64,000 bases of DNA from Selenomonadaceae bacterium (GTDB lineage Bacteria > Bacillota > Negativicutes > Selenomonadales > Selenomonadaceae): contig JAFYNH010000007.1 of assembly GCA_017549815.1 (NCBI GenBank), positions 62,001 to 126,000 of the forward strand. Direction: 5' to 3'. How positions within the stretch are numbered: position 1 is the first letter of the stretch; the number at the start of each line of letters is the position of its first letter. Of the stretch, positions 32,739 to 40,770 are shown in pieces. Under the pieces are notes generated by a model, which saw only the letters and a list, made by a program, of their open reading frames with translations, searched no databases and was not told the DNA's origin. Position numbers and translations under genes: made by a program.

Positions 32739-34455
32739 TATTCTATTTTTGAACTTGCACCGCCGATATTTGAACGTTGAACCGATGCACGGCGGCTTTT
32801 TGGGGATATATTTATTGGCGGCGTTTGCTCGGCAGGAAGGTTACGAGGCAAAAAGTTTTTCGGGCACGTTGGAGGCAGGACTTCGCCACTTAGAAAGACT
32901 CTGCGCGGAGAAAAAAGTTTCTATGGTCGGGCTTTACTGCGATTATGATAACGTCACCGAAAATATTTTTTTGAGCCGACATATTAAGGACAATTACAAT
33001 TTGCCCGTGATAATTGGAGGTCCTCAAGCGACGGCTCTGGATAAAAATTTCTATATCGAATCAAAATGCGACGCGGTTGTTCGTTATGAGGGCGAATTGA
33101 CCGTTTTGGAGCTGATGAATCTATATTTGGAAGAAATCGGCGAGCTAAAAAACATTTTTGGGATAAATTACCTGCTAAATAACGATTTAATTAAAAATCC
33201 CGAACGTCAGCCGATAAGAAATTTAGACGCCTTACCTTTTATCGATGAAAATTGTTACCTTGAGCCGAAATATTTTTATCGCGGCTTGAATATCATGACG
33301 GGGCGCGGTTGTCCGTTTCATTGCGCATTTTGTCACGAAGGAGCACATACGCGGGCAGTCCGTTTCCGTTCTGTGGAAAATGTGCTTGCCGAAGTCGACG
33401 CTTTTCTAAGTAATTGGGACGACGACGAACTTTATATAATGTTTACCGACGACACGTTTACTTTAAATAGCGAACGGGTTAAAAACATTTGCGAAGGGCT
33501 TGCCGAGCGGCGCAAGAAATATAAATTCAAATTTTTTTGCGAAGGGCATATTCATACGCTTTATAAAAATCCCGAAATGATTAATTACCTTGCGGCGGGC
33601 GGCTGTGTAAGAATTCAACTTGGAATTGAGGCGGGAACTGCGCCCGTTTTGAAGGCTTACGGAAAAAATACTACGCCCGAAGAAATTTTTGAGGTCGTAA
33701 GGCTTTGTCGTGACGCGGGGATTCAACAGGTTTACGGCAATATAATTTTATGCGGTGCGAATTTTTCTAAAGAAATTTTCGAGGCTGATAAAAAATTCGT
33801 CCGCGAGTTGATTGAGGAAAGTCAAGGCGTCGTAGAAATCGGAGTTGTAACTTTTTGGCCGCTTTCCGAAACTAAAATGACTCGTTGCCCAGAAATTTTC
33901 GGGATAAGAATTTGCGATAACGAATTTATAACTTCGGTCGGCGATTTTCCGCAAATCGAGACGTTTGAACTTGATAAATTGACTATAAATGAAATGCGCC
34001 GCGAATTTACGGAAGAAATTTCCGCGCAGATGATTGATATGCTTGAAAATTGGCGAGTTCCTACTGAAAGAGTTCTTAGCTGGTTCCCGACTTCGCGGCG
34101 AACAAAAAGTTACGGCATGTGGTTTAATAAATTGACAACCCACGAAATTTTATTTGCGTATTATGAAATGCTCCATCTCGGCGAAGGATTTCATTCCGCG
34201 CAGGTAGAAAATTTATCAGAAGCGCATCCGTTAAGAGTGGCGCAACTTTCAACTCACTTGCGAAGAATAAACCCAACGACGGCGGAAATTTGCGGAGAAA
34301 TTTTATCCGATTACGAACTGGAAATCCTATTATTGGCGACGGGGAAATTGAGCGTCGAAGAAATTGCCCTGCGCGTCGGTCAAAAAATTTTGGACGTGAT
34401 AAAAGTTTTAAATCGGCTTGAAAGACGGCATTTAATAGTTTACACTCTGCATTGA
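32731..34455 (+). CDS. B12-binding radical SAM enzyme with winged-helix-like tail, operon gene 5
   Basis: 574 residues. An N-terminal cobalamin-binding-type Rossmann domain (about 1-150, GGFLGIYLLAAFARQEGYE, IIGGPQAT, VVRYEGELT) is followed by a radical-SAM domain with MTGRGCPFHCAFCHEGA (CxxxCxxC) near 190. The lack of the DxHxxG B12 motif is common in this class. The last 60 residues (YELEILLLATGKLSVEEIAL, VGQKILDVIKVLNRLERRHL) look like a winged helix. Class members methylate or rearrange unactivated carbons. Substrate unknown; pairing with a SPASM enzyme suggests sequential modification of one substrate. Overlaps gene 4. Confidence 0.85.
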   Translation: MIDILFLNLHRRYLNVEPMHGGFLGIYLLAAFARQEGYEAKSFSGTLEAGLRHLERLCAEKKVSMVGLYCDYDNVTENIFLSRHIKDNYNLPVIIGGPQATALDKNFYIESKCDAVVRYEGELTVLELMNLYLEEIGELKNIFGINYLLNNDLIKNPERQPIRNLDALPFIDENCYLEPKYFYRGLNIMTGRGCPFHCAFCHEGAHTRAVRFRSVENVLAEVDAFLSNWDDDELYIMFTDDTFTLNSERVKNICEGLAERRKKYKFKFFCEGHIHTLYKNPEMINYLAAGGCVRIQLGIEAGTAPVLKAYGKNTTPEEIFEVVRLCRDAGIQQVYGNIILCGANFSKEIFEADKKFVRELIEESQGVVEIGVVTFWPLSETKMTRCPEIFGIRICDNEFITSVGDFPQIETFELDKLTINEMRREFTEEISAQMIDMLENWRVPTERVLSWFPTSRRTKSYGMWFNKLTTHEILFAYYEMLHLGEGFHSAQVENLSEAHPLRVAQLSTHLRRINPTTAEICGEILSDYELEILLLATGKLSVEEIALRVGQKILDVIKVLNRLERRHLIVYTLH

Positions 34456-34469
34456 GGAGGGAAAAATTT

Positions 34470-36170
34470 ATGAACGAACTCAAAGATTATCAAAGCGTAT
34501 TGGCTGAAAAGGCGGGGCGCGTCGAAAGTTTTTTCGCTAAATATCCTGATGACTCCGCCGAACTCGGAAAAACTTTTGCCGAAATCTGCGCGACTAAAAT
34601 CAGCAAGGTCGAGCCTGAAATTATGGTTTACGGCATTTACAACGCGGGCAAATCTAGCATTCTTAACGAACTTATCGGCGAAGATAAAGCCGAAGTCGAA
34701 GATAAGCCGACGACCGACGCCGTGACTTACTACGATTGGCAAGGTTATAAAATCGCTGACACGCCCGGCATTTTCGCGCCGATTGAACACGAAGAAGTTA
34801 CTCAAGAACACCTAAAAAAGGCGGATATTGTCCTTTTCGTCATGAGTACGACTGGTTCTAACGAAAAAGAAGAAAATTATCGCCGCATGAAGGAAATAGC
34901 CGACGCAGGCAAGAAAATTATCATCGTTCTCAACGATAAAAATGGCGATTTGGGCAGACGCGACGAAAATATTCAAGAAATTAAGCGCAAAGTCGCCGTT
35001 AATATGAAACAAGTCGGCATTGAAGACGTTGACGAAAAATATTGTATCGTGACGGTCAACGCGGCGCGTGCTCATAAAGGTCGCACGGAAAATAAATCGG
35101 GACTTGTGGAAAAAAGCGGGCTTGGCGAACTTAAAAACGTTATCCTTAACGAACTCAAGCGCACGACTTCCTTTGAAATTCTGCGCGGCGGAATCAAACA
35201 GCTGGAAAATATTTTGGACGAATTCATTGGTAAACTGGAGGCAAAAGAGAATTCCGAGTTGCTCCGCAAGATGAATCAAGTCCTTGAGACTTTTAATAAG
35301 CAAAAAATTTCCATGCGGCGCGAAATTAACACTTACATTGACACGAAGGCAGAAATTTTCGGCGAAATGCTCCCGCAAATAATCTGGTCGAATCGCGATA
35401 AACAAAATCAGCTTAATGAAATTATGGGCGAGGAAGTCGCGAAACTCAACGCAAAAGTTCAAGCAGAAATTCAACGTCAACTGCAAGAGACGGCGGCGAT
35501 TTTGGAATTGGAATTGAAATCCTTCGCGGAAATAAAAATTGAGTCGTCGAGCGTGGACGCCGAGAGCTTTAAAAATATTTTGGCGCGGCTTAACGACGTA
35601 AATACCCAACAAACTCAAGAATTGGTCGTAAAAAAGGACGACGACGCTAAACTTGACCCTTCAACGATAGGAATTGCGGCTGGACTTTTGACGGAAAGCG
35701 GTACGGCAATCGCGGCACAACTCGCCAAAACTGGAATCGGCAAGGCGATAGCGGAAACAGCTGTCGGCAGAGTTTTAGGCTCAGTCGTACCGATTATCGG
35801 TCCGATAATTACAATCGCGGGCGTTATCGGCGCACTCGGAAAATTTTTGGGCAATAACAGCGATAAAGAACAGCTTGACGCTAAACTTGCCGCGCAGAAT
35901 GAGGCGGAGCGGCGTCGTGTCGAAGCCGAAATGCAAGCTCGTCAAGAACTTAATCAAAAATGCCGCTATTTGGCTGATAATCTCGCCGATGAACTCAAAA
36001 CTGCGGCTGATAACAGCGTCAAAGAAATTTTGGCTAGCTATGAAGAACCGTTTAGAACTGAAATTGAGGTTCGCAAGGCGGAAAGCGCACAAGCCGCCAA
36101 TGACATTTTGAAACTGCGTGAACTTCATGATGAATACGACTTACTTCGCGTGGAATTGGGCGCGAGATAG
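34470..36170 (+). CDS. LeoA-like dynamin GTPase with hydrophobic paddle, operon gene 6
   Basis: 566 residues. G1 YGIYNAGKSSILNELIG, switch threonines KPTTDAVTYY, G3 IADTPGIFAP, G4 region VLNDKNGD. A long helical stalk (240-410) leads to a hydrophobic hairpin (about 420-460, GSVVPIIGPIITIAGVIGAL) suited to membrane insertion, then a second coiled coil. This matches LeoA-type bacterial dynamins. The ATG at 34470 lies 9 nt from GAGGAGGG; an in-frame TTG at 34452 is too early. The TAG stop is the first triplet of a heptamer repeat. A bidirectional terminator follows at 36208. Confidence 0.85.
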   Translation: MNELKDYQSVLAEKAGRVESFFAKYPDDSAELGKTFAEICATKISKVEPEIMVYGIYNAGKSSILNELIGEDKAEVEDKPTTDAVTYYDWQGYKIADTPGIFAPIEHEEVTQEHLKKADIVLFVMSTTGSNEKEENYRRMKEIADAGKKIIIVLNDKNGDLGRRDENIQEIKRKVAVNMKQVGIEDVDEKYCIVTVNAARAHKGRTENKSGLVEKSGLGELKNVILNELKRTTSFEILRGGIKQLENILDEFIGKLEAKENSELLRKMNQVLETFNKQKISMRREINTYIDTKAEIFGEMLPQIIWSNRDKQNQLNEIMGEEVAKLNAKVQAEIQRQLQETAAILELELKSFAEIKIESSSVDAESFKNILARLNDVNTQQTQELVVKKDDDAKLDPSTIGIAAGLLTESGTAIAAQLAKTGIGKAIAETAVGRVLGSVVPIIGPIITIAGVIGALGKFLGNNSDKEQLDAKLAAQNEAERRRVEAEMQARQELNQKCRYLADNLADELKTAADNSVKEILASYEEPFRTEIEVRKAESAQAANDILKLRELHDEYDLLRVELGAR

Positions 36171-36202
36171 GAACTAGGGACTAGGAATTAGGATTTAGGG
36201 AT
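36167..36202. repeat. heptamer repeat at the end of the dynamin operon
   Basis: ATAGGAACTAGGGACTAGG and following AATTAGGATTTAGGG units; the first TAG is the stop codon of the LeoA-like gene. Confidence 0.75.
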
Positions 36203-36207
36203 AAAAA

Positions 36208-36247
36208 AAGCGGGCGGCTTATTTCAACCGTCCGTTTAATTTTTTTA
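36208..36247. terminator. bidirectional terminator, dynamin operon / rubrerythrin fusion
   Basis: GGGCGG / CCGTCC stem (one G-U pair) between A7 and T7 runs, shared by the convergent genes. Confidence 0.75.
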
Positions 36248-36258
36248 TGTATTTAAGC

Positions 36259-37434
36259 TCAATAATTTTCTGCGGTGATTTCAAAAAATGCTTGCGGGTG
36301 TAAACATACGGGGCAAAGATCTGGAGCATGCGTACCAACGACAATGTGCCCGCAATTTCTGCACTCCCAAACTTGAACGCCCGCTTTTTTAAACACTTCC
36401 TGCATTTCGACGTTCTTCAACAGCTTGCGATAACGTTCCTCGTGATGTTTTTCGATAGCCGCGACGCCTCTGAACTGTTCGGCGAGTTCATGGAAGCCTT
36501 CTTCATCAGCCTCGCGAGCCATACGCGCATACATGTCCGTCCATTCATAATTTTCGCCGTCTGCCGCGTGTAAAAGATTTTCTTCAACAGTTCCGAGTTC
36601 GCCCAGTGCTTTAAACCAAAGTTTGGCGTGTTCCTTTTCGTTATCGGCTGTTTTGAGGAAAAGCGCGGCAATTTGTTCGTAACCGTTCTTTTTAGCGACG
36701 CTTGCAAAGTAAGTGTACATGTTCCGCGCTTTAGATTCGCCCGCGAACGCCTCTTGAAGATTTTTTTCTGTCTTAGTGCCGGCATATTTATTTTTGGGCG
36801 CGACAGGAGCGACTTTTTCAAAATCTGTCGCGGGGTGCTTACAAATCGGGCAAATGAAATCAGCAGGTACTTCTTCGCCGACGTATTCATAGCCGCAAAC
36901 TCTGCAACGCCAAATTGTCTTGCCGTCCGCAGTTTTTCCGACCGGCGCGGGTTTCGGCTTAATGTTCGCTTGATAGAAATTGTAAGTCGCGGAAGGAGTG
37001 TTGTTAAATTTCTCCATGTCGACAATATCGGCAATGAAAATCGAATGGGTATCAAGTTCGACCTGCTGAATCACATTTGCGCTGATAAATGAGTTGGTTC
37101 CTTCGGTTATGGCAAGTGTACCGTTCGACGTGCGTTGAACTTTGTCGAAGTCGGCGAATTTATTGACGTTTTTGCCGCTTTGGAAGCCGAAACGCTTAAA
37201 CAAATCGAAAGTCGCCGCCTCGCTGATAATCGACACGGTGAATTTTTTAGTTTTGGCGATGATGTCGTGCGTGAAGTTGGATTTATTCACGGCGATAGAA
37301 ATTCTGTCCTTGCTGACGGGCGCGGCGGTCACTTGCGTCACGGTGTTGATTATGCAAGCGTTATCCTTGTCGCCGTCTTTCGCGCTGAGGACAAACAGAC
37401 CATATTGAACATTGAATAAGACTTTGCTGTCCAT
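36259..37434 (-). CDS. flavin reductase-rubredoxin-rubrerythrin fusion protein
   Basis: 391 residues with four modules: an FMN-binding split-barrel flavin reductase (1-155), a rubredoxin ([16 protein letters not shown] then CPICKHP, about 165-210), a rubrerythrin diiron four-helix domain ([39 protein letters not shown], about 220-345) and a terminal rubredoxin-like site ([21 protein letters not shown]). It should pass electrons from reduced flavin to peroxide or oxygen in one polypeptide, as separate Hrb and Rbr proteins do in strict anaerobes. The ATG at 37434 follows GGAGAGGTG; the TTG at 37443 lies in that site. Confidence 0.92.
   Translation of the reverse strand: MDSKVLFNVQYGLFVLSAKDGDKDNACIINTVTQVTAAPVSKDRISIAVNKSNFTHDIIAKTKKFTVSIISEAATFDLFKRFGFQSGKNVNKFADFDKVQRTSNGTLAITEGTNSFISANVIQQVELDTHSIFIADIVDMEKFNNTPSATYNFYQANIKPKPAPVGKTADGKTIWRCRVCGYEYVGEEVPADFICPICKHPATDFEKVAPVAPKNKYAGTKTEKNLQEAFAGESKARNMYTYFASVAKKNGYEQIAALFLKTADNEKEHAKLWFKALGELGTVEENLLHAADGENYEWTDMYARMAREADEEGFHELAEQFRGVAAIEKHHEERYRKLLKNVEMQEVFKKAGVQVWECRNCGHIVVGTHAPDLCPVCLHPQAFFEITAENY
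36290..36400 (-). other. C-terminal rubredoxin-like metal site of the rubrerythrin fusion
   Basis: Two CxxC pairs (CRNCG and CPVCL) code for an iron site at the end of the 391-residue fusion. Classical rubrerythrin has exactly one such domain at this place, so the extra one is the internal rubredoxin near residue 170. Confidence 0.8.
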
Positions 37435-37462
37435 TAAAGTCACCTCTCCTAAAAATTTCGTT

Positions 37463-37517
37463 TATAATAACAAAAAAAATCCTCCGCCGCAAGTTATCAG
37501 CAGAGGATTATTTTTTT
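37463..37517. repeat. direct repeat (left copy) around the second brnT-brnA pair; terminator
   Basis: ATAATA, an A8 run, TCCTCCGCCGCAAGTT, GCAGAGGATTATTTTTT: nearly the same 55 bp as 38012-38066. Each copy is also a terminator hairpin (TCCTC.GC / GC.GAGGA) joined to a -10-like ATAATA on the reverse strand. Confidence 0.75.
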
Positions 37518-37705
37518 CAGCTTGCAATTTTTTGTTTTTGTCTGCGGAGCCGATCTTGTCTCATTCTGGCAAGTTCTTCTTTCGTCAACGGTGGAATGTC
37601 ACTGAAATCAATTTCATCATCTGATTTTGGCTTGTTTCTATTGAGTTCAGCTATTTCTTCCTCCGTCAATGGCGGCATTCCCTTATAAATACGGATACTG
37701 CCCAT
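37517..37705 (-). CDS. brnA: BrnA-like antitoxin, short form without RHH domain, second copy
   Basis: 62 residues, starting MGSIRIYKGMPPLTEEEIAE with the BrnA signature DDEIDFSDIPPLTKEEL and a basic tail (RQDRLRRQKQK) in place of the ribbon-helix-helix domain. It is similar in start and core to the copy at 9963. The ATG at 37705 has GAGGAGG upstream and overlaps the toxin gene by 23 nt, exactly as in the first pair. Confidence 0.65.
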   Translation of the reverse strand: MGSIRIYKGMPPLTEEEIAELNRNKPKSDDEIDFSDIPPLTKEELARMRQDRLRRQKQKIAS

Positions 37706-37985
37706 AATATTCGTCCTCCTCTTCTTTTGTTGCATATCGAGCTGAAATTATTCTGTACTTTTCGCCACGTTCCGTGTAAATAACTACCAGAACATCTCTT
37801 ACCTTGCCAACAACTTTCCATCTGTCCTCTTCATCGCTATGCAGTTCATCATAATCTTCAAATTTATTTTCGTCAAGAAAAATTCGCGCTGCTACCCTAA
37901 ATCTTATTCCGTGCTTTTTCCAATTTAATTCGGCTTTGTTATAGTCCCATTCAACTATCAAATTAACAATTTCAATTTCTCCCAT
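37683..37985 (-). CDS. brnT: BrnT-family toxin, second copy
   Basis: 100 residues, the same length as the first BrnT. Motifs: VEWDYNKAELNWKKHGIRFR, WKVVGKVRDVLVVIYTERGE, YRIISARYATKEEEDEYYGQ. The ATG at 37985 (site TTGGAGATG) is used because the longer frame to 38048 runs through the repeat and promoter. A TATTAT -10 lies at 38018-38013. As in the family, it should be an mRNA-cleaving toxin controlled by the overlapping antitoxin. Confidence 0.85.
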   Translation of the reverse strand: MGEIEIVNLIVEWDYNKAELNWKKHGIRFRVAARIFLDENKFEDYDELHSDEEDRWKVVGKVRDVLVVIYTERGEKYRIISARYATKEEEDEYYGQYPYL

Positions 37986-38011
37986 AAAATCATCTCCAAG
38001 AAAATTTTGTT

Positions 38012-38066
38012 CATAATAGCAAAAAAAAATCCTCCGCCGCAAGTTCAAGGCAGAGGATTATTTTTT
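38012..38066. repeat. direct repeat (right copy) around the second brnT-brnA pair; terminator
   Basis: Matches 37463-37517 apart from a few positions (CAAGG against ATCA in the loop, one extra A). It terminates the TPR gene on the reverse strand and contributes the brnT promoter. Confidence 0.75.
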
Positions 38067-39807
38067 ACCTGCCAAGTTTCTTAAGACAGTCCTTACGATT
38101 GTTTTTCGCTTTTGTATGGTTTGGATTAATTTCGAGAGCCTTGTCAAAGGATTTAAGAGCTTTTTCATATTGTTTTAAGCCGTACATATAAACCAGTCCG
38201 CGATTGGTGTAAGCGTCGGCATAATTCGGATTCAGCTCGATTGTTTTGTTGAAATCTTGAATGGCTCGCTCGTATTGTCCTTGTATTCCGTAAGCATTGC
38301 CGCGATTATAGTATGCATCTGCTAAATTCGGATTTAATTCGATAGCCTTGTTATAATCTTGAATAGCTCGCTCTTTTTGTCCTAATTTAAGATAAGTATT
38401 GCCGCGATTGTTGTACGCTAAATCAAAATTCGGATTGAGTTCGATAGCCTTGTTGAAATCTTGAATGGCTCGCTCGTATTGTCCTTGTATTCCGTAAGCA
38501 TTGCCGCGATTATAGTATGCATCTGCTAAATTCGGATTTAATTCGATAGCCTTGTTATAATCTTGAATGGCTCGCTCGTATTGTCCTTGTATTCCGTAAG
38601 CATTGCCGCGATTATAGTATGCATCTGCTAAATTCGGATTTAATTCGATAGCCTTGTTATAATCTTGAATAGCTCGCTCTTTTTGTCCTTGTATTCCGTA
38701 AGCATTGCCGCGATTATAGTATGCATCTGCTAAATTCGGATTGAGTTCGATAGCCTTGTTGAAATCTTGAATGGCTCGCTCGTATTGTCCTTGTATTCCA
38801 TAAGCATTGCCGCGATTGTTGTACGCCAAATCAAAATTCGGATTGAGTTCGATAGCCTTGTCATAATCTTTAATAGCTAATTCGTATTGCTTGAGACCTC
38901 GATAAGCAACGCCGCGATTGTTATAAGCCTCAAAATCATCTGAATTAAGCTCAATTGTCTTGTTATAATCTTTAATAGCTAATTCGTATTGTCCTAAATC
39001 AAAATAAGCAACGCCGCGATTATAGTAAGCCTTATCAAACTTTGGATTGAGCTTGATTGCATTATTGAAGTCCTGCATAGCTTGTTCATATTTTTTTAAG
39101 CCGTCCATATAAGCTGTTCCACGCCTAGAATATGCAAGTTCATTATTGGGATTCAAATCAAGAGCTTCATTACAAAGACTTATTACACCTATAAAATCTT
39201 TTTTCTCCCAAAGTTTTGTTGCTTCCTCTACTTTTTGATTCGACAGGAAAATTTTATCTTCATTTTCAAATTTTTTGATGATTTTTTCTCTGTCATATGG
39301 ATTAAAGGAGAGTTGTCGTTTCAATTCAGTTATTTGGCGTTCTTGTTCTTGATTAGCCTTTCTTAAAGTCTCCATTTGAGAAACCATATCTGATATTTGG
39401 TTTGAATCATTGTTAAGCCAGCGCATGATGTCCGAATCGTCTATTTGAGCCTTTACAGTAACACGAATCATAATTCCTTCGAGATTATCGACTTCCTCAA
39501 GCATTTTGAAATGCGGTTCCTCAACCAATTTGATGATATTGGCTGTCATAGTCTCGATAACGTCTTCTTCAAGCATTAAATTTTTTGTGCGAGTATAACT
39601 TTTGACGTAAACGCCGGCTTGTTCGCAAGCATTGCGCATTGCATCGGCTTTAGCGCGTTCTTTAGCGACTCCGAGATTTTCACCTTCGCTCATGCAGTAA
39701 GAACCTTCGCCGATATAGATTTCAGCGTGCGAAACGGCGGCGAAAGTCATAATCGAGATTGCAAAGAGAATTGAAAAGGCTCGTCGAAAGAAATTTCCTC
39801 TGTTCAT
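38065..39807 (-). CDS. exported TPR-repeat protein
   Basis: 580 residues. A signal peptide (FFRRAFSILFAISIMTFAAV, cleaved near SHA-E) leads to an N-terminal domain (about 28-120, GEGSYCMSEGENLGVAKERA then KADAMRNACEQAG) of the LPP20/FlgT-N kind. A short coiled coil (MVSQMETLRKANQEQERQIT) and about eleven 34-residue TPRs of the form AYYNRGNAYGIQGQYERAIQ (residues about 190-575) follow. Six central TPRs are almost identical in DNA too (102-bp period, about 38240-38850). Probably a periplasmic or cell-surface protein-interaction scaffold; partner unknown. ATG 39807, GGAGG site. Confidence 0.88.
   Translation of the reverse strand: MNRGNFFRRAFSILFAISIMTFAAVSHAEIYIGEGSYCMSEGENLGVAKERAKADAMRNACEQAGVYVKSYTRTKNLMLEEDVIETMTANIIKLVEEPHFKMLEEVDNLEGIMIRVTVKAQIDDSDIMRWLNNDSNQISDMVSQMETLRKANQEQERQITELKRQLSFNPYDREKIIKKFENEDKIFLSNQKVEEATKLWEKKDFIGVISLCNEALDLNPNNELAYSRRGTAYMDGLKKYEQAMQDFNNAIKLNPKFDKAYYNRGVAYFDLGQYELAIKDYNKTIELNSDDFEAYNNRGVAYRGLKQYELAIKDYDKAIELNPNFDLAYNNRGNAYGIQGQYERAIQDFNKAIELNPNLADAYYNRGNAYGIQGQKERAIQDYNKAIELNPNLADAYYNRGNAYGIQGQYERAIQDYNKAIELNPNLADAYYNRGNAYGIQGQYERAIQDFNKAIELNPNFDLAYNNRGNTYLKLGQKERAIQDYNKAIELNPNLADAYYNRGNAYGIQGQYERAIQDFNKTIELNPNYADAYTNRGLVYMYGLKQYEKALKSFDKALEINPNHTKAKNNRKDCLKKLGR
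38240..38850 (-). repeat. 102-bp tandem coding repeats (TPR units)
   Basis: Six in-frame copies, differing mainly by swaps between NLADAYYNRG and NFDLAYNNRG starts and QYERAIQDF and QKERAIQDY helices. Confidence 0.85.
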
Positions 39808-39950
39808 AATGATTCCTCCAAAAATTTTTGAAAAAATTGTATCACAGCGGCTTTGAAAGGAAAATCCTTTTCAAAATAATTTTTGAGCAAAATCGGGCGA
39901 CAATACCCGATAAACAATTTTTGCTAAGATGCAGTGTTTGGACAAAAAAT

Positions 39951-39981
39951 AATCCCCTGCAAGGTCGCCGGGGATTTTTAG
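39951..39981. terminator. terminator after glnQ-type gene
   Basis: AATCCCC (39951-39957) / GGGGATT (39970-39976); A and T runs on both sides. Confidence 0.7.
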
Positions 39982-39982
39982 T

Positions 39983-40702
39983 TCATAAGATTTTCGACAG
40001 GAAAGCTTTGGTGCGTTCCTCTTTAGGGTTCTCGAAGACTTCACGCGGGTTGCCGTCCTCAATGATATATCCGCCGTCGACGAATAAAAGCCGCGTCCCG
40101 ACTTCGCGAGCAAAACCCATTTCATGAGTTACAATAACCATAGTCATTCCGGTTTCGGCGAGGCGTTGCATAACGTCTAAAACTTCGCCAACCATTTCCG
40201 GGTCGAGAGCGGAAGTCGGCTCGTCGAACAGCATAACTTTAGGTTGCATAGCTAAGGCGCGGGCGATTGCGACTCGCTGTTGTTGTCCACCGCTAAGTTG
40301 ATTTGGATAAGCATTTGATTTATCTCCTAAGCCGACCCTGTCCAATAAATCCTGCGCGGTCTGTTCAGCTTTAGAGCGTGAAACTTTACGAACTTTCATA
40401 GGCGCAAGGGTGATATTGTCGAGAACAGTCATATGCGGGAAAAGATTAAACCGCTGAAACACCATTCCGACTTCCTCGCGGACTTTGTTGATATTTTCGT
40501 CGCTGTTCATCGGAATTCCGTCAACGGTAATTCTGCCGTCCGTCGGTTCCTCCAGATAATTTATGCAACGCAACAAAGTTGACTTACCAGAGCCGCTCGG
40601 ACCGATTATAACTACGACTTCGCGCTCGTCAATGTGAAGGTCGATACCTTTTAAAACGTGTAAATCGCCAAACGATTTTTTTAAGCCTTTAATTTCAATC
40701 AT
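39983..40702 (-). CDS. glnQ: polar amino-acid ABC transporter ATPase, GlnQ type
   Basis: 239-residue ATPase with Walker [19 protein letters not shown], signature [18 protein letters not shown], Walker [18 protein letters not shown] and switch [11 protein letters not shown], the pattern of glutamine/polar amino-acid importers. Permease and binding protein are not adjacent (flagellar gene upstream, TPR gene downstream), so it is an orphan in this window. The ATG at 40702 is directly preceded by a heptamer array, and the ribosome site is poor. Confidence 0.9.
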   Translation of the reverse strand: MIEIKGLKKSFGDLHVLKGIDLHIDEREVVVIIGPSGSGKSTLLRCINYLEEPTDGRITVDGIPMNSDENINKVREEVGMVFQRFNLFPHMTVLDNITLAPMKVRKVSRSKAEQTAQDLLDRVGLGDKSNAYPNQLSGGQQQRVAIARALAMQPKVMLFDEPTSALDPEMVGEVLDVMQRLAETGMTMVIVTHEMGFAREVGTRLLFVDGGYIIEDGNPREVFENPKEERTKAFLSKIL

Positions 40703-40704
40703 AT

Positions 40705-40738
40705 ACTAGGGATTAGGAATTAGGAATTAGGGATTAGA
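40705..40738. repeat. heptamer repeat array upstream of glnQ
   Basis: CTAGGGATTAGGAATTAGG followed by AATTAGGGATTAG, immediately upstream of the glnQ start codon. Confidence 0.75.
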
Positions 40739-40770
40739 CTAAAACCTAAAACCTTGCTCCTGACACCTCC

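Noticed and set aside
34812..35618. 268-codon open frame on the reverse strand
   Set aside because: It is antisense to the LeoA-like gene, has no ribosome site and a composition typical of a shadow frame.
38240..38850. Regularly spaced near-identical repeats resembling a CRISPR array
   Set aside because: The period is 102 bp, the repeats are continuous without unique spacers, and they translate in one frame into TPR units.
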